This document shows positions 8,628 to 16,320 of a DNA stretch of 64,000 bases, in pieces (position 1 is the stretch's first letter; each line of letters begins with the position of its first letter). Below the pieces are notes generated by a model. That model was given only the letters and a program-made list of their open reading frames with translations. It was not told the DNA's origin and did no database searches. Made by a program: the position numbers and the translations under genes. The stretch spans positions 62,001 through 126,000 of the forward strand of contig NZ_LQOX01000129.1 of NCBI RefSeq assembly GCF_002102175.1, in the 5' to 3' direction. This stretch comes from Mycobacterium gastri. Lineage in GTDB: Bacteria > Actinomycetota > Actinomycetes > Mycobacteriales > Mycobacteriaceae.

Positions 8628-10352
8628 GTGCGCTGGTTGCGACCGGGCTATGCGTTGACCCTGGCGCTATTGGTGGTGCTGCCGCTACTGCGACCCGGAT
8701 ATCTGCTGTTGCGCGACGCGGTGTCCACCCCGCGGTCCTGCCTGTCCCCCAGCGCCCTCGGGCTGACGGCAGCGCCCCGGGCAACGCCGCAGGATTTCGC
8801 GGTGGCGCTGGCGTCGCATCTGGTCGACGGCGGCATCGTGGTGAAGGCATTGCTGGTGCTGGGTCTCTGGTTCGCGGGCTGGGGTGCGGCCCACCTGGTG
8901 GCGACGGTGCTGCCGGCTGCCGGAGCCGGTGGCCAGTTCGTCGCGATCACCATCGCAATCTGGAATCCCTATGTCGCCGAACGGCTCTTGCAGGGACATT
9001 GGAGCCTGCTTCTCGGCTATGGCTGCCTGCCGTGGGTCGCTACGGCGATGCTGGGGTTGCGCTGCGGTGCGGGGCGGTCCGGTTTTTTCGCCCTGGCGTT
9101 CTGGATCGCACTGGCCGGGCTGACCCCGACCGGGCTGCTGCTGGCCGCGACGGTTGCCCTGACCTGTGTGGCCGCTCCCGGTGCCGTCCGGCCCCGTTGG
9201 CTTTGCGCCGCAACGGGATTGGGTTTTGCGGTGGTCGGCGCGCTGCCGTGGCTGACGGCCTCGGCCCTGGGGTCGTCGTTGGCCAGTCACACCGCGGCCA
9301 ACGGGCCCGGCGTCAGCGCGTTCGCGCCGCGCGCCGAACCCGGCCTGGGCACGCTCGCCAGTCTGGCCGGTCTGGGTGGGATCTGGAATGGCGAGGCCGT
9401 GCCCGGCTCGCGCACAACGCTTTTCGCGTTGCTCTCGGCCGCGGTGCTGCTTGCGGTGGTAGCGGTCGGACTTCCCGCGGCGCTGCGTCGTGCGACGGCG
9501 GTGCCGCTGTTGGTACTGGCGGCGGTATCGGTGCTGGCGCCGGCGGGATTGGCCACCGGCCCGGGGCTGCATGTGCTGACCGCGGTGATTGACGCCGTAC
9601 CCGGGCTGGGCGTGCTGCGGGACGGGCAGAAGTGGGTGGCCCTGGCGGTGCCGGGTTACGCGGTGTGCGGCGCCGGGGCGGTGGTGACGCTGGCACGGTG
9701 GTCGCGGCCTGCCGTGGCGGGGGTGCTCTGCTGTGCGGCACTCGTCTTGGCGTTGCCGGACCTGGCCTGGGGCGTGGGGGGCAGGGTCATACCCGTGCGC
9801 TACCCGTCGGGGTGGGCGGCCGTCGCGGCGGCGATCAACCGTGAGCCGGGGGCCGTGGCGGTCTTACCTGCCGGCACCATGCGGCGCTTTTCCTGGTCGG
9901 GGTCCGCGCCGGTGCTCGATCCGCTGCCCCGCTGGGTTCGGGCCGACGTGCTGACGACGGGCGACCTGGTCATCTCCGGGGTGACGGTTCCCGGGGACGG
10001 CACGCACGCCCGGGCGGTGCAGGAGTTGCTGCTGGCCGGGCCCGATCCCGCGGCGTTAGCGCGGGCCGGGGTGGGGTGGGTGGTCGTCGAGTCGGACAGC
10101 GCCGGCGAGATGGGTGCGGCCGCGCGCACGCTCGACCGGCTGACACCGACGTATCGTGACGGCGACTTGGCTCTTTACCGGATTGGCGGCCAATCCGACG
10201 GTGTCGCTGCTGCGCGCCTCCGAGCGACGATGCTTGCGCATTGGGCATGGCTCTGCCTGCTGCTGGTGGGTGGGGCGGGCATGGCCGGCTGCTGGCTGCG
10301 CCGGCACCTAACCAGAGGCGACGGGACGCCGGCGTCGATCGCAGAGGACTGA
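8628..10352 (+). CDS. Large polytopic membrane protein (Rv0226c-like)
   Basis: A 574-aa, very hydrophobic protein with roughly ten to twelve predicted spans, a long extracytoplasmic loop in the C-terminal half and a final span just before a short basic tail. No catalytic motif is recognised. The size and topology resemble GT-C-like or flippase-like envelope proteins, but this is an impression only. It is translationally close to the DUF3068 gene, and the pair is conserved in mycobacteria, suggesting a shared envelope role. It is convergent with the glycosyltransferase (10 bp between stops). Confidence 0.78.
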   Translation: MRWLRPGYALTLALLVVLPLLRPGYLLLRDAVSTPRSCLSPSALGLTAAPRATPQDFAVALASHLVDGGIVVKALLVLGLWFAGWGAAHLVATVLPAAGAGGQFVAITIAIWNPYVAERLLQGHWSLLLGYGCLPWVATAMLGLRCGAGRSGFFALAFWIALAGLTPTGLLLAATVALTCVAAPGAVRPRWLCAATGLGFAVVGALPWLTASALGSSLASHTAANGPGVSAFAPRAEPGLGTLASLAGLGGIWNGEAVPGSRTTLFALLSAAVLLAVVAVGLPAALRRATAVPLLVLAAVSVLAPAGLATGPGLHVLTAVIDAVPGLGVLRDGQKWVALAVPGYAVCGAGAVVTLARWSRPAVAGVLCCAALVLALPDLAWGVGGRVIPVRYPSGWAAVAAAINREPGAVAVLPAGTMRRFSWSGSAPVLDPLPRWVRADVLTTGDLVISGVTVPGDGTHARAVQELLLAGPDPAALARAGVGWVVVESDSAGEMGAAARTLDRLTPTYRDGDLALYRIGGQSDGVAAARLRATMLAHWAWLCLLLVGGAGMAGCWLRRHLTRGDGTPASIAED

Positions 10353-10362
10353 GTTTCGCGGT

Positions 10363-11526
10363 TTACACCACGCCGCTGAGGCGGTCACCGGCCAGCACTG
10401 TTTCGAGCAGCGTGCGCATGGCTTCGGCGCTTTGTTGCCAAGAGAATTCGCCGCTACGCACCTGCGCCTTGGCGCCGAGTTGATCGCGCAATATCGGATC
10501 GCGGAGCAGTTCTTCGAGCCGGTCCACCAGTTCGCGGTGGCTGTCCACCAAGATGCCGGTCACCCCGTCGATGATCGAGTCGGACAGACCGCCGGAAGAC
10601 CGATACCCGACCGTGGGCACGCTGTGCTGAGCCGCCTCGACCACGGCCAGACCCCACCCCTCCTTGCGTGACGGCAGCAGGTGCACCCAAGAGCTTTGCA
10701 GCACATGGTGTTTGGTGAGGTCATCGACGTGACCAAGAAAAGTCACCGCGTCGGAAATGCCGAGCCGGTTCACGTGGTCGACGAGTCGCTGCCGCCACCA
10801 GCCGCCACCGACCACGTCGAGGTGCAGACCCGGTATCCCCGGGTTTCGTCGCCGTAACTCGGCCACGGCTTCCAGCGCGTCCTCGATCCGCTTGTGCGGT
10901 ACCAGCCGCGACAGCACCACCACCCGCGGCGTGGCCGCGCGCGGGACGGACATCGTCTGCGCCGGCGCCTCGTCGAGTCCGTTGCGGACCACCGCGATCC
11001 GCCGGTTATCCACACCCAGGGCGACCAGATCACGCGCCGACGGCAACGACACTGTCACGTATTGGTTGCGCCGGTTGAGCCGTGGCGACAACGTCGACTC
11101 GACGAACCAGCCCAGCCGGCCGAGCACCGGGCCGGCCACCGGCCACTGCTCTCGATGGCAGTGGTGGACCAGCACCACCGTGCGACGCCCGTACAGGAGC
11201 CGGGCAAGAAACGGCAGACCGTTTTGGGTGTCGACGACCACGTCCGGCCGCACTCGGCGCAGCGGCCCTAACCGCAATCGCGCCAGTGCCATCGCTACCA
11301 GCGCCCACACATACACCGAATAGCGGCCGCCGGCGCGGCTGATCCGCACCCCGTCGATGACTTCGTGTCGTGGGGCCCCCGAATAGCGGGCGGTACGCAA
11401 GGTGACCTCGATACCGGATGCGACCAGCTGCGCGCCGATGCGCTGCAAATAGGTTTCGCTGCCGCCGCCCTGGGGATGGCCGGTATCGCGCCAGCACAGC
11501 AGCAACACCGAGCGCAGTCCAGACAT
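10363..11526 (-). CDS. GT4 family glycosyltransferase (Rv0225-like)
   Basis: A 387-aa GT-B glycosyltransferase. The N-terminal domain has GGGSETYLQRIG (acceptor loop). The C-terminal domain has VVVLSRLVPHKRIEDAL, then VTFLGHVDD, SRKEGWGLAVVEA (nucleotide-sugar E-x7-E signature) and a VPTVGY strand, all typical of GT4. It is likely to transfer a hexose to a lipid or phosphoinositide acceptor at the membrane. ATG 11526 is used; a TTG directly before it lies 6 nt after a TAGGCT hexamer, so the mRNA is nearly leaderless. It is divergent from the methyltransferase gene. Confidence 0.87.
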   Translation of the reverse strand: MSGLRSVLLLCWRDTGHPQGGGSETYLQRIGAQLVASGIEVTLRTARYSGAPRHEVIDGVRISRAGGRYSVYVWALVAMALARLRLGPLRRVRPDVVVDTQNGLPFLARLLYGRRTVVLVHHCHREQWPVAGPVLGRLGWFVESTLSPRLNRRNQYVTVSLPSARDLVALGVDNRRIAVVRNGLDEAPAQTMSVPRAATPRVVVLSRLVPHKRIEDALEAVAELRRRNPGIPGLHLDVVGGGWWRQRLVDHVNRLGISDAVTFLGHVDDLTKHHVLQSSWVHLLPSRKEGWGLAVVEAAQHSVPTVGYRSSGGLSDSIIDGVTGILVDSHRELVDRLEELLRDPILRDQLGAKAQVRSGEFSWQQSAEAMRTLLETVLAGDRLSGVV

Positions 11527-11535
11527 CAATCGCCC

Positions 11536-11541
11536 AGCCTA
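11536..11541 (-). promoter_or_regulatory. -10 hexamer TAGGCT for the GT4 gene
   Basis: TAGGCT on the minus strand ends 6 nt before TTG 11529 and 9 nt before ATG 11526. No Shine-Dalgarno is visible, which suggests a leader of zero to three nucleotides. Confidence 0.45.
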
Positions 11542-11788
11542 GCCTGGCGACGATGCGCGCCGCCGCGCGGCGGAAGATGGGGGCAGGCAATCCGCAGGAG
11601 TCTCCCGCAGCGCCGAGTGTGCACTGGCGGCTTTGACTGCGCGCTCATGGCGAGTCTGAGCGCCTGAATTCAAGCGCCTGTCGGCCGCCGTGGGCGCACG
11701 CTGGAAGCCGTGCATACACGTTGAAGTCAAGATGCCCCGGGCCGCCCCCCTGGCGGATCATCCGGCACCGGTGGGCGGTGCGGATGCG

Positions 11789-11794
11789 TAGGGT
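11789..11794 (+). promoter_or_regulatory. -10 hexamer TAGGGT for the Rv0224c-like gene
   Basis: TAGGGT ends 7 nt before GTG 11802 without a Shine-Dalgarno. This supports that GTG as a leaderless start over the upstream ATG at 11784. Confidence 0.5.
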
Positions 11795-11801
11795 GTGGCC
11801 G

Positions 11802-12581
11802 GTGGCCGTCGCGTCCCCTGTCACCGATGTCGTTGCGCGCCGCGCAACGCTGTCCCGCTCGCTGCGGCTGCTGTCGCAGTTCCGCTACGAGCAGTCCGAC
11901 CCGGCACGCTTCTACGACGCCCTGGCGGCCGACACCGCGACGATGGTCGGTGATCTATGGCTGGCCGGCCACGGGGAGCCGGCGGCCGGCCGCACGCTGC
12001 TCGACGTAGGCGGTGGTCCCGGATACTTCGCCTCGGCATTCGCCGACGCCGGAGTCCGCTACATCGGCGTCGAACCGGATCCGGCCGAGATGCACGCCCC
12101 GGGCCCCGCGACCGCCGATGCGGCGGGCACATTTGTCCGGGCCTCGGGCATGGCACTGCCATTCGCCGACGACTCGGTGGACATCTGCCTGTCTTCCAAT
12201 GTCGCCGAGCACGTGCCCCGGCCGTGGCAGCTCGGCGCCGAGATGCTGCGGGTGACCAGGCCGGGCGGGCTGGTCGTGCTCTCCTACACCGTCTGGCTCG
12301 GGCCGTTCGGCGGACACGAGATGGGTCTGACCCATTACCTCGGCGGCGCCCGCGCCGCCGAGCGCTATGCCCGAAAACACGGCCATCCGGCGAAAAACAA
12401 CTACGGGTCGTCGTTGTTTGCGGTCTCGGCGGCCGATGGTCTGAAGTGGGCCGCCAGCACCGGCGCCGCGGTCGCCGCATTTCCTCGCTACCACCCGCGA
12501 TGGGCGTGGTGGCTGACGTCGGTGCCGGTGCTCCGAGAGTTCTTGGTGAGCAACCTGGTGCTAGTCCTGCAGCCGCGATAA
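11802..12581 (+). CDS. SAM-dependent methyltransferase (Rv0224c-like)
   Basis: A 259-aa class I methyltransferase with TLLDVGGGPGYFA (motif I), YIGVEPDPAEM (acidic strand-2 residue) and DICLSSNVAEHVPRPW, as in UbiE/MenG-like Methyltransf_11 proteins. The conserved N-terminus VTDVVARRATLSRSLRLL begins just after GTG 11802. It is divergent from the GT4 gene and upstream of the aldehyde dehydrogenase. The Rv0224c family is conserved in mycobacteria; the acceptor is unknown to me. Confidence 0.85.
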   Translation: MAVASPVTDVVARRATLSRSLRLLSQFRYEQSDPARFYDALAADTATMVGDLWLAGHGEPAAGRTLLDVGGGPGYFASAFADAGVRYIGVEPDPAEMHAPGPATADAAGTFVRASGMALPFADDSVDICLSSNVAEHVPRPWQLGAEMLRVTRPGGLVVLSYTVWLGPFGGHEMGLTHYLGGARAAERYARKHGHPAKNNYGSSLFAVSAADGLKWAASTGAAVAAFPRYHPRWAWWLTSVPVLREFLVSNLVLVLQPR

Positions 12582-12613
12582 TGGAACGTGTTCTCGTTTC
12601 GGGTCGGCTTGGG

Positions 12614-12619
12614 TAGGGT
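12614..12619 (+). promoter_or_regulatory. -10 hexamer TAGGGT for the aldehyde dehydrogenase
   Basis: TAGGGT ends 6 nt before ATG 12626 and no Shine-Dalgarno is present. Predicted leaderless promoter, separating this gene from the methyltransferase 44 bp upstream. Confidence 0.5.
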
Positions 12620-12625
12620 GGCGCC

Positions 12626-14095
12626 ATGAGCCAGAGCCACACGACCGAATACGACAAACTTTTCATCGGCGGCAAGTGGACGCAACCGTCGACCTCCGAA
12701 GTCATTGAAGTGCACTGCCCGGCCACCGGCGAGTACGTCGGCAAGGTGCCGCTGGCGGCCGGCGCCGACGTCGACGCCGCGGTTGCCGCGGCCCGGGTGG
12801 CATTCGACAACGGACCGTGGCCCGCGACCCCGCCGAAAGAGCGGGCGGCGGTGCTGGCCGCCGCGGCCAAACTGCTGGAGCAGCGCAAGGAACTGTTCAC
12901 CAAACTGCTCACCGACGAGACCGGTCAGCCGCCGACGATCATCGAGACGATGCACTGGATGGGCTCGATGGGGGCGCTGAACTTCTTCGCCACTCAGGCC
13001 GTCGACCAGGTCAAGTGGCGGGAGGTCCGCAGCGGCTCCTACGGCCAGACCATCGTCCATCGTGAGCCCGTCGGTGTGGTGGGCGCGATCGTGGCGTGGA
13101 ACGTGCCGCTGTTCCTGGCCATCAACAAGCTGGGCCCGGCGCTGCTCGCCGGCTGCACCGTGGTGCTCAAACCGGCTGCCGAAACCCCGTTGACGGCAAA
13201 CGCTTTGGCGGAGTTGCTGACCGAGGCCGGCCTGCCAGAGGGGGTGCTGTCGGTGGTGCCCGGCGGTATCGAGACCGGCCAGGCGCTGACCGCCAACCCC
13301 GACGTCGATATGTTCACTTTCACCGGCAGCTCGGCCGTCGGCAAGGAGGTAGGCAAGCGTGCCGCCGAGCTGCTCAAGCCATGCACGCTGGAACTGGGCG
13401 GCAAATCGGCGGCCATCATGCTCGAAGACGTCGATCTGGCCAGCGCTGTCCCGATGATGGTGTTCTCCGGCGTGATGAACGCCGGGCAGGGCTGTGTGAA
13501 CCAGACGCGGATTCTGGCGCCGCGCTCCCGGTATGACGAAATCGTGGACGCGGTAAGCACTTTCGTACAGGCGCTGCCGGTGGGGCCGCCGTCGAACCCG
13601 GCCGTGCAAGTGGGGCCGCTGATCTCGGAGAAACAGCGCGCCCGGGTGGAGGGATACATCGCCAAGGGCATCGAGGAGGGCGCGCGGCTGGTGTGCGGCG
13701 GTGGCCGTCCCGAAGGCCTGGACAACGGATTCTTTGTGCAGCCAACGGTTTTCGCTGACGTCGACAACAAGATGACGATCGCCCAGGAGGAGATCTTCGG
13801 GCCGGTGCTGTCGATCATCCCCTACGACACCGAAGAGGATGCGGTCAAGATCGCCAACGACTCAGTGTACGGGCTGGCGGGCAGCGTCTGGACCACCAAT
13901 ATCCCCCACGGTATTGAGATCTCGGAGAAGATCCGCACCGGTACGTACGGAATCAACTGGTACGCCTTCGATCCGGGATGTCCGTTCGGCGGCTACAAGA
14001 ACTCCGGGATCGGCCGCGAGAACGGGCCAGAAGGCGTCGAACACTTCACCCAGCAGAAGAGCGTGCTGATGCCGATGGGCTACACCGTCGCGTGA
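12626..14095 (+). CDS. NAD(P)-dependent aldehyde dehydrogenase (Rv0223c-like)
   Basis: A 489-aa ALDH superfamily enzyme oxidising aldehydes to acids. Visible are AIVAWNVPLFLA (cofactor-fold entrance), VLKPAAETP, FTGSSAVGKEV, the general-base Glu in CTLELGGKSA, the catalytic Cys in NAGQGCVNQTRI, and EEIFGPVLS. The length is normal and the gene appears intact. It is convergent with echA1 (9 bp between stops). It probably handles medium-chain or terpenoid aldehydes, but specificity cannot be assigned. Confidence 0.9.
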   Translation: MSQSHTTEYDKLFIGGKWTQPSTSEVIEVHCPATGEYVGKVPLAAGADVDAAVAAARVAFDNGPWPATPPKERAAVLAAAAKLLEQRKELFTKLLTDETGQPPTIIETMHWMGSMGALNFFATQAVDQVKWREVRSGSYGQTIVHREPVGVVGAIVAWNVPLFLAINKLGPALLAGCTVVLKPAAETPLTANALAELLTEAGLPEGVLSVVPGGIETGQALTANPDVDMFTFTGSSAVGKEVGKRAAELLKPCTLELGGKSAAIMLEDVDLASAVPMMVFSGVMNAGQGCVNQTRILAPRSRYDEIVDAVSTFVQALPVGPPSNPAVQVGPLISEKQRARVEGYIAKGIEEGARLVCGGGRPEGLDNGFFVQPTVFADVDNKMTIAQEEIFGPVLSIIPYDTEEDAVKIANDSVYGLAGSVWTTNIPHGIEISEKIRTGTYGINWYAFDPGCPFGGYKNSGIGRENGPEGVEHFTQQKSVLMPMGYTVA

Positions 14096-14104
14096 CTCGG
14101 CCAA

Positions 14105-14917
14105 CTAACGGCCTCGGAAGCGCGCTTGCCGGCGCTCGATGAACGACTGCACGCCCTCGGCGGCGTCCTCGCTGGCGAACAGGGCCGCGACGTCGGGGCG
14201 CAGGCGTTCGATAGCCGCCGCTTCACCCTGGGTGCGGGCCAAGTGCGCCGAAGCCAAGGTGGCCCGCACACCTAGGGGCGCGGCACGCTCGGCGATGGTG
14301 TGCGCGATCTCTCGCGCCCGGGCCAATGCGGCGGCGTCGTCGTCGGCAACTTCTTGTATCAGCCCGATGCGGTGCGCCTCGGCAGCGTCGAACTCCTCGC
14401 CGGTGAGCAGCCAGCGCATGGCGTTACCCCACCCGGCCTCGCGCGGCAGGCGAATCGTCGCGCCACCGAACGGATAGATCCCGCGCTGCACTTCCATTTG
14501 GGTGAACCGGGTCCCGGCCGCGGCAATGCGAATGTCGGCGGCCAGCAACAGTTCGATGCCCAACGTCATGCACCAGCCGTGCACGACGGTAACCAGCGGC
14601 GTGCTCCACGAACCGTCGAGACGCCACGGGTCGCGACCGTCGTCGGAGAACGCCAACTCCCCGCTCGCGATGCCGGGGCCGACGTCGACGAGATCGAGAC
14701 CGGCGGTGAAGTGGTCGCCGTGGGCGAACAACACCCCGGCGCGCAGCGAATCGTCGGATTCCAGCAGCCCGTAAGCCCGCGATAGATCGGCGAGCATCGC
14801 CCGGTCGAACGAATTGCGTTTATGCGGCCGGTTCAGACCGATCAGCAGGACATGGCCGTCGCGCTCGAGGGACACGGTGGCGAGGTCGGGCAGCGAAGGC
14901 TGCGAAGCACTGGTCAT
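14105..14917 (-). CDS. echA1: Enoyl-CoA hydratase/isomerase family protein EchA1
   Basis: A 270-aa crotonase-fold protein, expected EchA1 (Rv0222). The two glutamates of active hydratases are in place: TLGIELLLAAD and TQMEVQRGIYPFGG, the latter with a Met where Pro is usual. It is divergently transcribed from a TetR regulator; an operator half-site pair overlaps its predicted -10 (CATAAT, minus strand of 14944-14949), so it is probably a target of that regulator. Substrate unknown. Confidence 0.86.
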   Translation of the reverse strand: MTSASQPSLPDLATVSLERDGHVLLIGLNRPHKRNSFDRAMLADLSRAYGLLESDDSLRAGVLFAHGDHFTAGLDLVDVGPGIASGELAFSDDGRDPWRLDGSWSTPLVTVVHGWCMTLGIELLLAADIRIAAAGTRFTQMEVQRGIYPFGGATIRLPREAGWGNAMRWLLTGEEFDAAEAHRIGLIQEVADDDAAALARAREIAHTIAERAAPLGVRATLASAHLARTQGEAAAIERLRPDVAALFASEDAAEGVQSFIERRQARFRGR

Positions 14918-14945
14918 CGGCTTAGTGAACCCCAGCGAGCCCGAT

Positions 14946-14961
14946 TATGCAATAGAGCATA
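14946..14961. promoter_or_regulatory. TetR operator copy 1 (TATGC-N6-GCATA)
   Basis: Perfect 5-bp inverted repeat with a 6-nt spacer. It overlaps a CATAAT -10 hexamer for echA1 on the minus strand. The same arrangement recurs at 15028-15049, and no other copy was noticed in the window. Binding by the adjacent TetR protein is inferred. Confidence 0.6.
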
Positions 14962-15027
14962 GAGCAGCCTTTGGACGTCAAAGATCACTGCCCGGCAACG
15001 GGGCTCTTCCGCAGCCTGGCAGTCATA

Positions 15028-15049
15028 GATTATGCTCGGTTGCATAATC
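15028..15049. promoter_or_regulatory. TetR operator copy 2 (GATTATGC-N6-GCATAATC)
   Basis: Perfect 8-bp inverted repeat with a 6-nt spacer, sharing TATGC-N6-GCATA with copy 1. The right arm contains CATAAT (15043-15048), a good -10 for the small ORF and tetR on the plus strand. Autoregulation and control of the divergent echA1 are inferred. Confidence 0.65.
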
Positions 15050-15099
15050 ATGGGCCGGTGGCCCCGGTGCATGAGGCGACACACCCGCCGGGAGTCATC

Positions 15100-15243
15100 A
15101 TGTGGATCATCGAGCTCAACATCGCCGGTTTTCGATACACCCGCGAACTGCCCGAGCGGCGCCGCCGGCCATTGCGGTTCAGCCCGCGGCACCTGCACTG
15201 GCCGGTACACCGCCACGCTCACGGCCACTCCCACGCGGCATGA
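15100..15243 (+). CDS. His-rich 47-aa small ORF coupled to tetR
   Basis: ATG 15100 follows GGGAG with 5 nt spacing, and its TGA overlaps the tetR ATG (ATGA), the usual sign of translational coupling. The peptide begins MWIIELNIAGF, has a basic middle and ends with seven His in the last 17 residues (HLHWPVHRHAHGHSHAA). No family is recognised. It could be a metal-responsive or leader peptide, or only a coupled leader ORF that sets tetR translation. Confidence 0.45.
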   Translation: MWIIELNIAGFRYTRELPERRRRPLRFSPRHLHWPVHRHAHGHSHAA

Positions 15244-15869
15244 CGCCGACCGGCATGGCAGCAAAGAAGCGTGGCGGCACCCGGGACAACATGCTGATCA
15301 GCGCTGCCCAGGTGCTGCGCGAACGCGGCGCGGCCGGGGTGACCATCGACTCGGTGCTCGCGCGCAGCGGCGCCCCACGCGGCTCGGTGTACCACCACTT
15401 TCCGGACGGGCGAAGTCAGCTTCTGGCCGAGGCGCTGTGCTACGCCGGCGATTCCATCACGGCCGTGATCGATAACGGTGCCGCCAAAGGTGCGCGTGTC
15501 CTGCTGCGCGAGTTCGTCGACTTCTGGGAACACCTGCTTATCGAGGGCGGCTTCGCCGCCGGCTGCCCCGTGGCCGCGGCCGCGCTGGGATCGGCCGACG
15601 ATGAGGTCCGGCTGTCCGTGGAGGCCGGCGCCATCCTCAACCGCTGGTGTAGCGCATTGACCCGGGCGTTCGTCATCGACGGCTTCGACGAGTCAGACGC
15701 GGCCTCACTGGCGGTCACGTCCGTCGCCGCGCTGGAGGGCGCCATTATGCTGTGCCGCTCGACCCGCACCACCAAACCGCTGCGCGAGGTAGGCGATCAA
15801 CTCGAATTCCTCACCAAAGCAAGGGAATTCGTTCGCCATGACCGACGTTCCAGCAGCCGCGACAGCTGA
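15240..15869 (+). CDS. TetR/AcrR family transcriptional regulator
   Basis: A 209-aa regulator. The N-terminal HTH spans about residues 10-60, with ISAAQVLRERG, VTIDSVLARSGAPRGSVYHH and FPDGRSQLLAEA, typical of TetR with the YHHF recognition-helix end. The C-terminal part has the GCPVAAAAL motif of the LmrA/YxaF-like subfamily. ATG 15240 gives the ATGA coupling; ATG 15255 is an alternative. It is a paralogue of the regulator at 59700-60287, with the same GCP(I/V)AA and EGA(L/I) landmarks. Likely represses echA1 and its own operon through the two operators upstream; the ligand is probably an acyl-CoA or lipophilic compound. Confidence 0.88.
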   Translation: MTPTGMAAKKRGGTRDNMLISAAQVLRERGAAGVTIDSVLARSGAPRGSVYHHFPDGRSQLLAEALCYAGDSITAVIDNGAAKGARVLLREFVDFWEHLLIEGGFAAGCPVAAAALGSADDEVRLSVEAGAILNRWCSALTRAFVIDGFDESDAASLAVTSVAALEGAIMLCRSTRTTKPLREVGDQLEFLTKAREFVRHDRRSSSRDS

Positions 15870-16320
15870 TGGGTACGCCATAGCGGCCTGAAGTATGGGC
15901 CGGTTGCTGCGTGTCCCAGGTGTGAATGTGTTGGGCCGCAGGGCATTTGCGCGGAATCAAGTATGCGTTCCTGGCCCTGACGTTACGATTTCAGGCTTAC
16001 CGCGCGCCGGTGTCGGCCGGCGCTATCCTGCTGTGCCGCTCGACGGGCAAGGCCGAATCGCTGCGCCAGGCCGGCGACCAAATGTGTGTTCCATAACGCA
16101 GCGGCCGGCAATTCGCAACACTCCTTGCCCAAGCTCACGGAGCCGCCCGCTGAATTTGCCGCCGCGCAGGCTCAAGCATCGAGAACCATTGTGGACGAAC
16201 GATCTTGGTGAAAGTCGCCATCTTCTGTCCGGCATCGCACTAAGCTCGGGTAGCACCGATTCGTCGACAGTCGGCTGATCGGCGGCAGCTCCTATTTCGA
16301 ACCCGACCGAGAGGCCACGC
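15870..16320. other. Mostly non-coding stretch before PE_PGRS
   Basis: Besides the TetR remnant at 16019-16096, no gene is seen. The last 10-15 bases hold GAGAGG, a Shine-Dalgarno for the PE_PGRS gene. Possible promoter-like AT steps near 16238-16260 are too weak to call. Confidence 0.55.
16019..16096 (+). pseudogene. Remnant of a TetR C-terminus
   Basis: Reading from GGC 16019 gives GAILLCRSTGKAESLRQAGDQ and then a TAA at 16094-16096. This matches the C-terminal segment of the TetR gene just upstream (GAIMLCRSTRTTKPLREVGDQ) residue for residue over about 21 positions, with 14 identities. It is not part of any longer open frame. It is best explained as the tail of a second, deleted TetR paralogue or a local duplication. 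Confidence 0.6.
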
